From contig JBATUR010000094.1 in NCBI GenBank assembly GCA_049671305.1, positions 1 through 64,000 on the forward strand: DNA of 64,000 nucleotides, in the 5' to 3' direction. Of this stretch, positions 17,912 through 26,796 are shown one piece after another. A program made the position numbers and the translations under genes. Below the pieces are notes generated by a model. The model saw only the letters and a list, made by a program, of their open reading frames with translations. It did not search any database and had not been told where the DNA came from. Source of the stretch: CADCTM01 sp049671305. Its GTDB lineage: Bacteria; Cyanobacteriota; Cyanobacteriia; Cyanobacteriales; Coleofasciculaceae. Each line of letters begins with the position of its first letter. Within the stretch, counting starts at the first letter, position 1.

Positions 17912-18763
17912 GTTGGAGGAACCCACGGCAATGAGTTGACGGGTATTTATCTTATCAAAAAGTTAGAAAAGCACCCCGCTCAAGTTCGTCGCTCGACTTT
18001 TGAAACTGTAACTTTGCTGGCAAATCCTAAAGCCTTTACCAAAGTTCGCCGCTATATTGACAAAGATCTCAATCGTTGTTTTCGACAGCAAGATTTGCAA
18101 GATTTTAGCCGCTTTAGCTATGAGGAAATTAGGGCAAGAGAAATTAACTTGCTCTTTGGTAAAAATAGCAAAACCCCGGTTGACGTAGTTTTAGATCTCC
18201 ATAGCACGACGGCTAATATGGGTTTAACAGTAATCACTGATGAACAGCCATTTAATCTTCGTTTGGTTGCCTATCTTCAGAGTGTGAATCCTTTAGTCAA
18301 GGTTTATCTATCATCGCCATCTAAGCAGGAAGCTTCTGGGTTGCCATCCATTTGTAAATTAGGCTGCACAATTGAAGTTGGAGTAGTTGCTCAAGGCATT
18401 TTGCAAGCTGAACAATTTCAGCAAACTGGAGGATTAATTGACGCTGCTTTAAATTATTTTGAACAGCACAATCGAGCAGAACTTGCAGCATTTGACACAA
18501 CAATAACCGTTTATCGTCATGTCGAAAGCCTCGACTATCCTAGAGATGAATTTGGTGAAATCCAAGGTATGATTCATCCTCAAATCCAGTTTAAAGACTA
18601 TGAGCCGCTCCATCCAGGTGAGCCAATATTTATTACCTTTGATAAGGAAACTATCACATATAAAGGCACTTCAACTGTCTATCCTGTTTTCATCAATGAG
18701 GCTGCTTATTATGAAAAAGGAATTGCTATGTGCTTGACAGAAAAACAGCAATTGACTATTTGA
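17870..18763 (+). CDS. aspartoacylase-like zinc carboxypeptidase (AstE/AspA family)
   Basis: A 297-residue member of the succinylglutamate desuccinylase/aspartoacylase family. The first two zinc ligands are in GGTHGNE (His, Glu) near residue 18 and the third is the His of DLHST near 108. The catalytic Glu lies in CTIEVG, and the Arg pair in KDLNRCF binds the substrate carboxylate. These enzymes remove N-acyl groups from aspartate or related amino acids; the exact substrate is unknown. The TTG start is supported by AGAGG 7 nt upstream (17858-17862). A hypothetical gene follows 28 bp or 73 bp downstream. Confidence 0.92.
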   Translation: MITNRISPIQRVLIVGGTHGNELTGIYLIKKLEKHPAQVRRSTFETVTLLANPKAFTKVRRYIDKDLNRCFRQQDLQDFSRFSYEEIRAREINLLFGKNSKTPVDVVLDLHSTTANMGLTVITDEQPFNLRLVAYLQSVNPLVKVYLSSPSKQEASGLPSICKLGCTIEVGVVAQGILQAEQFQQTGGLIDAALNYFEQHNRAELAAFDTTITVYRHVESLDYPRDEFGEIQGMIHPQIQFKDYEPLHPGEPIFITFDKETITYKGTSTVYPVFINEAAYYEKGIAMCLTEKQQLTI

Positions 18764-18836
18764 AAAAGAAAGCATTTATGCCTAATTATCTGTGAAAAAG
18801 CGGCTCAACGCTTATTCATCTATTAAAAGAAGAACT

Positions 18837-19211
18837 ATGTCTAGTGAAATACACTTAAACTCTTTGTTACCAAATTATAGGATTGATTTAGTCAGTGATT
18901 GGGCAATTTTAAATGATTTAGCATCTAAACAACTGCGTCGGGGAATAATTCATTTTGATACAGACAACGAAATTGAACAGGCGTGTCATCTTCTAGAAAG
19001 TTACCATGCTGTCTACCGTAAAAACTTGATGCAACTGCGTAGGCAAGGATGTCGAGGTAAATGTCCCTTGCCAACAACAGCACAATTGCAGCAAATTGCA
19101 CAAGATTTGCAGGCAAAAACCAATCAAAGCTATTCTCCCCAACAAGTGATGGAGCAGCTTCAAGAGATAGTACAAAAACTACGAAGTCACTCTTTTCTTT
19201 GCCAATCTTAA
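18837..19211 (+). CDS. conserved-looking small protein, unknown function
   Basis: A 124-residue soluble, mostly helical protein. A GTG at 18792 would add 15 basic residues; I prefer the ATG at 18837, which begins MSSEIHLNSLLPNYRIDLVSDWAILN. The segment RRQGCRGKCPLPTT has two closely spaced Cys, and the C-terminal third is Gln-rich and helical. I do not recognise the family. It follows the aspartoacylase gene closely on the same strand and may be co-transcribed with it. Confidence 0.6.
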   Translation: MSSEIHLNSLLPNYRIDLVSDWAILNDLASKQLRRGIIHFDTDNEIEQACHLLESYHAVYRKNLMQLRRQGCRGKCPLPTTAQLQQIAQDLQAKTNQSYSPQQVMEQLQEIVQKLRSHSFLCQS

Positions 19212-19265
19212 TAAGTCATTAACTTGGCAGCAATAAGCATCAAAATACAATCTTCTCTTACAAAT

Positions 19266-19535
19266 TCAAAGCGCTTGAATCCACTCTTTCACCTCATATT
19301 CAGTCCAAATTCCATTTTGCCAATAAGGATCAGCTTCCACTAATTGACACACCGCAGCTTTATCTTCCGCCTCATAAATTCCAAAGACTTGAGTCACGTC
19401 TTTTGTTGGACCAATTGTTATTAAAACACCACGTTCTTTTTGAACTGCCAAACCATCAAGATGAGCTTGCCGATAAGGCGTCCGCTTTTCCAAAACATCC
19501 TCACAATAGCTTCCCCACATCACATATTTAGGCAT
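19266..19535 (-). CDS. YciI family protein
   Basis: An 89-residue protein of the YciI/dimeric alpha-beta-barrel family. It has the R-x-x-H-L-D-G-L motif with the conserved His, a central GVLITIGPTKD strand, and the AVCQLVEADPYWQNGIWTEYEVKEW segment that contains the conserved Asp-Pro. Members resemble muconolactone isomerases, but few have known reactions. Length and ATG start are normal. Confidence 0.9.
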   Translation of the reverse strand: MPKYVMWGSYCEDVLEKRTPYRQAHLDGLAVQKERGVLITIGPTKDVTQVFGIYEAEDKAAVCQLVEADPYWQNGIWTEYEVKEWIQAL

Positions 19536-19715
19536 AACTTTAATTAGTCAAGATTAGCTGAAACAACTTACACTTCTAGTCAAGGTACACCTTTGTTACT
19601 TGCCCACACCCAAGAGTAGGATAACAAAAAGTACCAATAGCAATCAATTACTCATGCCGAAAAAGCTTATTGGTTGTTGCAAATTACCAAATTACCAACA
19701 ACCAACAAACACCAT

Positions 19716-22157
19716 CTAACTTCTCAAACTAACACCAAACTTTTCCAACAAAGCTTCTCGAACTTGTTGATGCACTGGCTCAATTTCTTGCTCAGTAAGA
19801 GTGCGATTGCTTGCCCGATAAACCAACCGAAAAGCCAAACTTCTTTGTCCTTCAGGAACTGACTCTCCTTGATATTGATCAAACAATTGCACCGACTCCA
19901 ATAACTTCCCTGCTGCTTTTTGGGAAACCCGCTCAATTTCTCCCACCGAGACTTTTAGCGGGGCAAAGAATGCCAAATCTCGGTCAGAAGCTGGAAAAGT
20001 AGAATAAGACTTAAAGTGTGGCGTCAAACGTTCATCTTGATCCAAAGCATCTAAGATCACATCCAAATCCAACTCAAAAGCATACACCGCATCCGGTAAG
20101 CCTCTTTCCTGCCTCAACAAAGGATGCAACTGTCCAAAACTGCCTAAGCGATCGCCTTGTATCCATAATGAGGCTGTACGCCCTGGATGATAGCGATCGT
20201 CTTGTCGATTCGCCTGATACTCGACATTATGTATTCCCAATCGCCCAAACACGCCTTGCAGCAAGCCTTTTGCCTCATACCAAGTCATCGGCAAATCACG
20301 CCCAGCCCTCACCCAGCGCCCTTGTGTGGTGTCTCCGCCCAAAATTCCGGCAACGGCATCAGCTTCTTCTAAACCATCTTCTTCTGTCCAGAAAATTCGT
20401 CCTATTTCAAAGCCATTCAATGCCCCATTACCCTGCTCCAAATTGTATTGGAAAGCATCAATTAAACCACCTAATAAATCTGTCCTCAAAGCTGAATATT
20501 CTGTCAGCAAAGGATTAGCTAAACGAATTGGTTTATCATCTTTTGGTTTAACCAAAGAATAGTGAACTAACTCCGTCAAACCTGCTGCCCGCAAAGCTTC
20601 TCGCAGTTGTCGCACCATCTGCTGTTCTAAAGACAGATAACCAGGTTCCGTTTTATCGGGCAATTCTTCACAAAAATTATCATAGCCATAAAGACGAGCA
20701 ACTTCTTCAATTAAGTCAATTTCTCGCTCTAAATCTCGATAACGGTAGGGTGGAACTGTGACAATCCATTGCACAGCATCTGTTGGCTGTAGTTCTAATT
20801 TACAACCCAAAGCCGTCAAAATACGTTCGACATCTTCAGTGAGAATTTCGCCCGTTTCTTCCCCTAAATCCACAGGACCTAAAATCTGATTGATACGCTC
20901 AAGACGTAACTCAATTGAACGCGCCCAAGTTGCGGGATCACTTCTGGTATCAGCAATTGACTGTGCTGTGGCAGTGCCAGAGGCTAATTCTGATAGTAAT
21001 GCGATCGCTCGATTCAAAGCAATTCCCAATTCTGCCTGATTCACACTCCGTTCATAACGGGTAGAAGCCTCTGTCCGCAAGCCTTGTGTCCGGGCAGAAC
21101 GACGAATTGCCGCACTTTCAAATAATGCCGCTTCTAGCATTAAATTTTGTGTACCATCATAAACTTCCGTTTCTTCACCCCCCATCACGCCAGCCAAGGC
21201 AACTGGTTTGTCATTTGCCGTAATTAACAGCGTTTGGGTTTGCAGAGTGCGAGTTTGTCCATCTAGGGTTTTTAATGACTCGCCAGTGTTGGCAAAACGG
21301 ACACCAATAGTCAAAGACTGATTACCAGTTAAAGCTAAAAGGCGATCGCGATCAAAAGCATGAAGCGGCTGTCCCCATTCCAACAAAACGTAGTTAGTCA
21401 CATCCACCACATTATTAATCGGTCGTACTCCCGCAGCCAAGAGACGCCTTTGTAACCAATCTGGAGAAGGTGCAATTTTCACCCCTTCGATCACCGTACC
21501 AATATAAGCCGGACAAGCATTCGGCTCGGCTATTTTCAAACTTAACGATCCCTGTGGAATCGTCAGCTCAGAAGCCTCTGGCAGCCTCAAGGACGCCCCT
21601 GTAAGTGCCGCGACCTCTCTTGCCACTCCAACCATACTCAAGGCGTCAGCGCGGTTAGCAGTAGCCGTTAAATCGAGAATGACATCTTCCAAATCAAGCA
21701 GTGGACGGACATCGCTTCCTAGTGTTAAATTTTCTTGCTCAAAAATATAAATTCCCGCCGAGTCTTTTTCTAAACCAACTTCGGCTAACGAGCAAATCAT
21801 GCCTTCCGATCGCACACCCCGCAGCTTTGAGGCACGAATCTTAAGATCAATCGTTGGTAGGTAAGTGCCCGACGTAGCCACAGCCACATAAATATTAGCC
21901 CGCACATTCGCCGCACCGCAGACAATATTTAGGGGACCTGCTTGATCACCAACATCGACTTGGCAGACTCGGAGTTTATCAGCGTTGGGGTGAGGCTGTA
22001 CATCCAGAACCCTACCAACTACTACACCCTCAGCTAATTTACGGCGGTCTTCAATATCTTCAACCTCAAACCCAGCCATCGTTAGGGTTTCGGCTAGCTC
22101 TTCTGGAGCCAGAGTCAGGTCTACCAGTTCTCGTAGCCAATTTAAAGAAATACGCAT
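19716..22157 (-). CDS. pheT: phenylalanine--tRNA ligase beta subunit
   Basis: The 813-residue beta subunit of the (alpha-beta)2 enzyme that charges tRNA-Phe. Domains in order: the EMAP/tRNA-binding domain (about 40-150), B3/B4 editing domain (about 210-390, with the GVMGGEETEV motif), B5 domain (about 405-480), a catalytic-like core domain, and the ferredoxin-fold anticodon-binding domain at the C-terminus (about 715-813). The length is typical. pheS is not in the window, as is common in cyanobacteria, where pheS and pheT are often separate. Confidence 0.98.
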   Translation of the reverse strand: MRISLNWLRELVDLTLAPEELAETLTMAGFEVEDIEDRRKLAEGVVVGRVLDVQPHPNADKLRVCQVDVGDQAGPLNIVCGAANVRANIYVAVATSGTYLPTIDLKIRASKLRGVRSEGMICSLAEVGLEKDSAGIYIFEQENLTLGSDVRPLLDLEDVILDLTATANRADALSMVGVAREVAALTGASLRLPEASELTIPQGSLSLKIAEPNACPAYIGTVIEGVKIAPSPDWLQRRLLAAGVRPINNVVDVTNYVLLEWGQPLHAFDRDRLLALTGNQSLTIGVRFANTGESLKTLDGQTRTLQTQTLLITANDKPVALAGVMGGEETEVYDGTQNLMLEAALFESAAIRRSARTQGLRTEASTRYERSVNQAELGIALNRAIALLSELASGTATAQSIADTRSDPATWARSIELRLERINQILGPVDLGEETGEILTEDVERILTALGCKLELQPTDAVQWIVTVPPYRYRDLEREIDLIEEVARLYGYDNFCEELPDKTEPGYLSLEQQMVRQLREALRAAGLTELVHYSLVKPKDDKPIRLANPLLTEYSALRTDLLGGLIDAFQYNLEQGNGALNGFEIGRIFWTEEDGLEEADAVAGILGGDTTQGRWVRAGRDLPMTWYEAKGLLQGVFGRLGIHNVEYQANRQDDRYHPGRTASLWIQGDRLGSFGQLHPLLRQERGLPDAVYAFELDLDVILDALDQDERLTPHFKSYSTFPASDRDLAFFAPLKVSVGEIERVSQKAAGKLLESVQLFDQYQGESVPEGQRSLAFRLVYRASNRTLTEQEIEPVHQQVREALLEKFGVSLRS

Positions 22158-22538
22158 TAACTCTAAGCTTTTACCATACCAAAGAATGTGATTATTTTAC
22201 CGTCAGCCTAGAAAGATTGACAGCAGTAATTATTATCGCCACCAGATGAAAAACTTGATCTAGATTATTCCTGATCTCCGACTTTGAAGAGTGTTGTAGA
22301 GTGAGAATGGGCTCAAACGCAGCCGATTGTGTAAAGATACCTCGAATTTATGTTGTCCATGCGAGGTGCAAGATAAAAAGTAGGATATCCTGGTCTTAAA
22401 TGAGATTTCTACCAATGGCTTGCCAAAACGAGGGTGCATTCGGCGGTGCGTTCCCAACCATAGCCCAATTTTATTAAGCCGGGTGCTTCGATCAAAAGCT
22501 TTTGTACCAGCACGGACGACGCCCATCGGTGACGCTGA
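22158..22538. other. divergent intergenic region between pheT and a kinase gene
   Basis: This 381-bp region should hold the pheT and kinase promoters. Its right half is richer in GC than most gaps here. A minus-strand frame at 22260-22589 overlaps the kinase start but shows no recognisable domain. No tRNA or defined RNA motif is seen. Confidence 0.45.
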
Positions 22539-24155
22539 ATGAGCTACTGCCTTAATCCTGCCTGTCCTCAACCCAAAAATCCTCAACACGTCTCCCTCTG
22601 TCAGGCGTGTGGCTCAAAGTTATTATTACGCGATCGCTATCGTGTCGTAAGAGCTCTGGGTCAAGGAGGCTTTGGTGCGACATTTCTAGCAAAAGATGAA
22701 TCTTTACCGGGTGAGCCTTGTTGCGTGATCAAGCAACTGCGTCCCACGACGACTAGTGCTCACCTGCTCGCTATGGCACGAGAACTGTTTGAACGAGAAG
22801 CCAGAACCCTGGGAAAAATTGGTAACCATCCCCAAGTTCCCATGCTTTTGGCATATTTTGAAGACCACGAACAATTTTATTTAGTACAGGAGTATATTAG
22901 CGGCTCGACTTTACAACAAGAAGTGAGAAAATCGGGTCCGGTTAGCGAAGCGGGAGTTAAACAATTTTTAAGTGAAATTTTACCCCTGCTGCAATATATT
23001 CACAGTCAGCAAGTAATTCACCGCGATATCAAACCCGCCAATTTAATTCGTCGGGAACAAGATAAAAAGCTAGTTCTCATTGATTTTGGAGCTGTCAAAA
23101 ACCAAGTTGGTTCAACAGCCAATAACTCAGAGCAAACGGCATTAACTAATTTTGCGATCGGTACTCCCGGTTTTGCACCCCCAGAACAAATGGCATTGCG
23201 TCCCGTTTATGCCAGTGATATTTATGCTGTGGGCGTTACTTGTATTTATTTACTAACAGGAAAATCGCCCAAAGATTTAGATTACAACCCCTCAACAGGG
23301 GAAATGATGTGGCAAAAGTATGTTCAGATCAGTAATCATTTAGCAGAAGTCTTGAAAAAAATGCTAGAGGCTTCGGTTCGTCATCGCTATCAGGCAGCAG
23401 GAGACATCCTGAGAGCGCTTGATTTGGAGCCTTATATTAGTAGTTTACGTGATGGCTTATCCAATCAACCGAATAATCCTCAAGGACCAATTTTAAATAA
23501 CGGTAACTCAATTTTTTCTACTGACTCAAACTCACAAAATTCTTCTTCTAATACTTCATCTGCTACCTCAAAGCTAGCAATGGCAATTCGTGCTCGACGC
23601 GCCAAACAAGAACAAAGTGGTCAAAGAACCATCGGTCAAGATAATCGCGGTATTCCCACTAAACGTGCGACAACTTCCTACAAAAGCGACGGCGGCTATT
23701 CAGTTAACAAGCCGAAAGCTCAGGCTAAGTTAGATGCTGACGGACTGTTGATGGCTTATTTGAAAGGACGACGCGATTTTGCTTCCCAAGATTTAGTAGG
23801 ACTTAATCTTCAAAAAGCCGAATTAATTGGTGGCATTTTTCATCAAGCAAAGTTGACAAAAATCAACCTCCAGGGTGCAGATTTATCAAATGCTGATTTT
23901 GGTCGAGCTAGTTTAAATAAAGCCAACTTACGCGATGCAAATTTGGGACGGGCATACTTAAGTTATGCCGATTTGGAAGGCGCAGATTTGCGAGGTGCCG
24001 ATTTGAGTTATGCTTATCTAAATCATGCGAATTTGAAGGGTGCAAATTTGTGTGGTGCTAACCTTACCAGTGCTAAAATTACTGAAGAACAGTTGGCTTT
24101 GGCAAAGACGAATTGGTCTACGGTTTTACCAAGTGGTAAGCGAGGTTTTTGGTAA
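22539..24155 (+). CDS. serine/threonine protein kinase with pentapeptide repeats (SpkB-like)
   Basis: A 538-residue Hanks-type kinase. Residues 4-25 form a Cys motif (four Cys, zinc-ribbon-like). The kinase domain spans about 33-290, with the Gly loop GQGGFG near 40, the Lys in VIKQL, the catalytic loop HRDIKPAN near 161 and DFG near 181. A Ser/Asn-rich linker follows, and then a run of A-(D/N)-L-x-x pentapeptide repeats from about 425 to 515. This architecture matches Synechocystis SpkB. Pentapeptide repeats form a right-handed beta-helix; the substrate is unknown. A second kinase with the same Cys motif lies at 52537. Confidence 0.93.
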   Translation: MSYCLNPACPQPKNPQHVSLCQACGSKLLLRDRYRVVRALGQGGFGATFLAKDESLPGEPCCVIKQLRPTTTSAHLLAMARELFEREARTLGKIGNHPQVPMLLAYFEDHEQFYLVQEYISGSTLQQEVRKSGPVSEAGVKQFLSEILPLLQYIHSQQVIHRDIKPANLIRREQDKKLVLIDFGAVKNQVGSTANNSEQTALTNFAIGTPGFAPPEQMALRPVYASDIYAVGVTCIYLLTGKSPKDLDYNPSTGEMMWQKYVQISNHLAEVLKKMLEASVRHRYQAAGDILRALDLEPYISSLRDGLSNQPNNPQGPILNNGNSIFSTDSNSQNSSSNTSSATSKLAMAIRARRAKQEQSGQRTIGQDNRGIPTKRATTSYKSDGGYSVNKPKAQAKLDADGLLMAYLKGRRDFASQDLVGLNLQKAELIGGIFHQAKLTKINLQGADLSNADFGRASLNKANLRDANLGRAYLSYADLEGADLRGADLSYAYLNHANLKGANLCGANLTSAKITEEQLALAKTNWSTVLPSGKRGFW

Positions 24156-24181
24156 GTTGGCAATTGGTAGAAAGCTTATAC

Positions 24182-25432
24182 TTAATCTACTGGTAAAACT
24201 TGCACAAATTCTCCTGCCGAAATTAGTTTTTCTCCCACAGGAACAATAGCAAGACCTGTGGTTCCGGCAAGATTAATTAAATTACCAGAATTTTGAGTGC
24301 CGCCTGACAAATGAAACTCAGAATTTCCCATAGCGTCTATTCTTAACTGCCCCCAATGATAAGTTTCTAGTCGCCCATTTGCCCTAAGATCATTAAGCGA
24401 TCGCGCTTTGACAAACATCGGCATCCAGTTTGACTCCGCCAACCCCGAAAGCTTGGCAAGTGCTGGCTGCACAAACCGCCAACTAGACACTAAAGCTGAA
24501 ACAGGATTTCCGGGTAAACCAAAATATAATACAGGACGATTTAAACCCGTATCTGCCGTAAATGTAGCAACCGTTAACGGTTTTCCAGGTTTGACGGCAA
24601 CTGATCTAATCTGTATTTGCGCCCCCAACTGCGCCAAAATTTGGTCAACATAATCATAATCTCCCACCGAAACCCCACCCGTGGAGAGAACCAAATCCGA
24701 GTTGGAAATAGCTTCACTAATCGCCGCTTTGAGCGCCTCTGGCTGATCTGGTACAATTCCCAACAACTGCGGAATTCCTCCCCTTTGCCTGACAAAAGCT
24801 GCCAAAGCATATTGATTCGAGTCGATAATTTGACCGGGTTGTAGCGTTTGCTCAATACTCACCAACTCATCACCTGTCGATAAAATAGCTACACGTGGAC
24901 GACGATAAACAGACAATTTATGACAGCCAGCCGCCGCTAATACAGCGATTTCTGGCGCATTTAGCCTAATTCCTGGCATTAATAACGCCGTTCCTGCTTG
25001 ATAATATGAGGCGCGATGACGGACAAAGGCTTGAGGTGCTGGTGCTTCTAAAATAAACACACGGCTCCCCTCACGCCGAGTTACTTCCTGCATTACCACC
25101 GTATCCGCACCCTCTGGCAGACAAGCACCTGTAAAGATACGAGAAGCTTGTCCTGGTTGCAGAGAAAGTTGAGGTTGATAACCTGCGGAAATTTCTTCAA
25201 TAACCTCTAAAACGGCGGGATTTTGGGCATTGCTAGCTTGAACATCCAGATGGCGCACCGCATAGCCATCCATTGCTGAATTATCCCAGTGTGGGAAATC
25301 CAACTTACTAGTAATAGTTTGAGCCAAAATGCGACCTGTGGCATCCCAGAGTTCCACAATTTCTGTATCTATTTGCTCAAATGGTTGTACTAAATCAAGA
25401 ATGATTGATTGTGCTTCTTGAACTGGCAGCAT
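24182..25432 (-). CDS. moeA: molybdopterin molybdenumtransferase
   Basis: MoeA inserts molybdate into adenylylated molybdopterin in molybdenum cofactor synthesis. The 416-residue protein has the N-terminal domain with the HWDNSAMDGYA motif, the MogA-like domain III with STGDELV, STGGVSVGDYD and GLPGNPVS, and the C-terminal beta-barrel domain. No other mo- genes are in the window. It is convergent with the kinase gene, 26 bp away, so both probably share termination signals. Confidence 0.97.
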   Translation of the reverse strand: MLPVQEAQSIILDLVQPFEQIDTEIVELWDATGRILAQTITSKLDFPHWDNSAMDGYAVRHLDVQASNAQNPAVLEVIEEISAGYQPQLSLQPGQASRIFTGACLPEGADTVVMQEVTRREGSRVFILEAPAPQAFVRHRASYYQAGTALLMPGIRLNAPEIAVLAAAGCHKLSVYRRPRVAILSTGDELVSIEQTLQPGQIIDSNQYALAAFVRQRGGIPQLLGIVPDQPEALKAAISEAISNSDLVLSTGGVSVGDYDYVDQILAQLGAQIQIRSVAVKPGKPLTVATFTADTGLNRPVLYFGLPGNPVSALVSSWRFVQPALAKLSGLAESNWMPMFVKARSLNDLRANGRLETYHWGQLRIDAMGNSEFHLSGGTQNSGNLINLAGTTGLAIVPVGEKLISAGEFVQVLPVD

Positions 25433-25564
25433 GGCGATAACCCAGATTTTAATGATTATTTGTTAGTTTAATTGCCTCTTGTGGCAGACAGAGATGGGAG
25501 AGGCGACGACAACGGCTAAAATTAAAATAAAGTGTAAAGCGTGCCAGTCTGCACAAAGCAACCT

Positions 25565-26095
25565 ATGAGTCTTGAGCCAAGTTATCAGCGCTTTCCAAAA
25601 GTGCCAATACAGCGACGGGTTGCTGCTTTTGGTATTGATTTTGTTGTGGTTTGGCTATTTAGTTCATTTGTGGCAGGTATGATTGCTCAGATGTTAGCTT
25701 TTCTGACACTTTGGCTGGGGTTGCGGGTGGTGTTAGTATCGAGCAATCATGGTCAAAGTTTAGGGCGTTGGGCATTGGATATGAAGGTGCTTGAGGCGAA
25801 ATATAGCCGCCTTCCTGAACTGTTGGCTTTGACGAAACGAGAAGCCATTTTAGGCTTTTGTGCTTTTTTGGCGATGCTGGGATTAAGTAGTGGTTTGGCT
25901 GGCGGTGGCTTTTATCTGCTATTATTACCAGTGCCTTTGGCAGTAGATTGTGGTGCAGCTTTTACTGATGCCCAAGCACAGCAGGCATTGCATGACCGCA
26001 TTGCCCAAACCGTCGTTATTCAGACCCAGCGGGGTTTTTCTTTAGACCTGCGACTCAAAAGACTGGTTGCACAGATCAGCCGTCGCATGAAATAA
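25565..26095 (+). CDS. RDD family membrane protein
   Basis: A 176-residue integral membrane protein. The family signature is near the N-terminus (R-x-x-A-F-G-I-D), followed by hydrophobic segments at about 25-58 and 112-140 and the GQSLGRWALDMKV motif between them. RDD proteins have been linked to ion or sodium transport in a few cases; nothing here settles the function. The ATG at 25565 is preferred; an in-frame GTG lies at 25541. It is followed by the L33 and S18 genes on the same strand. Confidence 0.85.
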   Translation: MSLEPSYQRFPKVPIQRRVAAFGIDFVVVWLFSSFVAGMIAQMLAFLTLWLGLRVVLVSSNHGQSLGRWALDMKVLEAKYSRLPELLALTKREAILGFCAFLAMLGLSSGLAGGGFYLLLLPVPLAVDCGAAFTDAQAQQALHDRIAQTVVIQTQRGFSLDLRLKRLVAQISRRMK

Positions 26096-26147
26096 TAGAA
26101 AATTGTGTTAATTTAGCCGAACCATTTGAGTTTTTAAAAGTAGGAAT

Positions 26148-26342
26148 ATGGCAAGTAAGAAAGGCGTCCGCATTATTATTACGCTCGAATGTACCGAATG
26201 TCGCACCAATACCGATAAGCGATCGCCTGGTGTCAACCGTTACACAACGATGAAAAATCGTCGTAACACGACAGCACGTCTAGAACTCAAAAAGTTCTGT
26301 ACTCACTGCAACAAACACACAGTTCACAAAGAAATCAAGTAA
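26148..26342 (+). CDS. rpmG: 50S ribosomal protein L33
   Basis: A 64-residue L33 with the zinc-binding C+ form: Cys15, Cys18, Cys51 and Cys54. The GVRIIITLEC opening and RRNTTARLELKKFC segment are diagnostic. It sits 58 bp upstream of rpsR, the usual cyanobacterial rpmG-rpsR pair, and upstream of an RNB-domain ribonuclease. Confidence 0.98.
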   Translation: MASKKGVRIIITLECTECRTNTDKRSPGVNRYTTMKNRRNTTARLELKKFCTHCNKHTVHKEIK

Positions 26343-26400
26343 TTGTTGCTGATCATAGCAATTACTAATCAATCATCCCCAACTATTTACAGCAAAACTT

Positions 26401-26616
26401 ATGGCATACTTTCGCAAGCGACTTTCTCCGATCAAACCTGAAGATCCTATTGACTACAAAGATGTTGAATTACTGCGGAAATTTATCACCGAACGTGGCA
26501 AAATTCTGCCCCGCCGTATTACAGGTTTGACAGCTAAACAACAAAGAGACTTGACAACAGCGATTAAACGTGCACGCCTTGTCGCCTTGCTACCTTTTGT
26601 GAACCAAGAAGGGTAA
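26401..26616 (+). CDS. rpsR: 30S ribosomal protein S18
   Basis: A 71-residue S18 with the signature D-Y-K-D-V-E-L-L-R-K-F-I and the RITGLTAKQQRDLTTAIKRAR helix pair that contacts S6 in the small subunit. Length and start are standard. It is probably co-transcribed with rpmG; the following RNB gene is 180 bp away and may be in the same transcript. Confidence 0.98.
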   Translation: MAYFRKRLSPIKPEDPIDYKDVELLRKFITERGKILPRRITGLTAKQQRDLTTAIKRARLVALLPFVNQEG

Positions 26617-26796
26617 CTTAACTATGCAAGACTAAGAAGCTCAAAACAAAGCAACAGCGGCTAGATCAACCCAATTACCAATTCTCAAAATTTGGTAAGG
26701 CTTGATACTTAGCCTGCTCGCTTTGGCATTGCACGACGCACCGGATAAACTGGGTGTAGCTTGGAGTGAAAAACACGACCGGGGTTAGGGAAACTG

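Noticed and set aside
20018..20518. 166-codon plus-strand frame inside pheT
   Set aside because: Antisense to conserved pheT; its Ser/Pro/His-rich composition is that of a shadow frame.
22260..22589. 109-codon minus-strand frame upstream of the first kinase
   Set aside because: It overlaps the conserved Cys motif of the kinase and carries no recognisable domain; Arg/Ser/Leu-rich composition looks non-coding.
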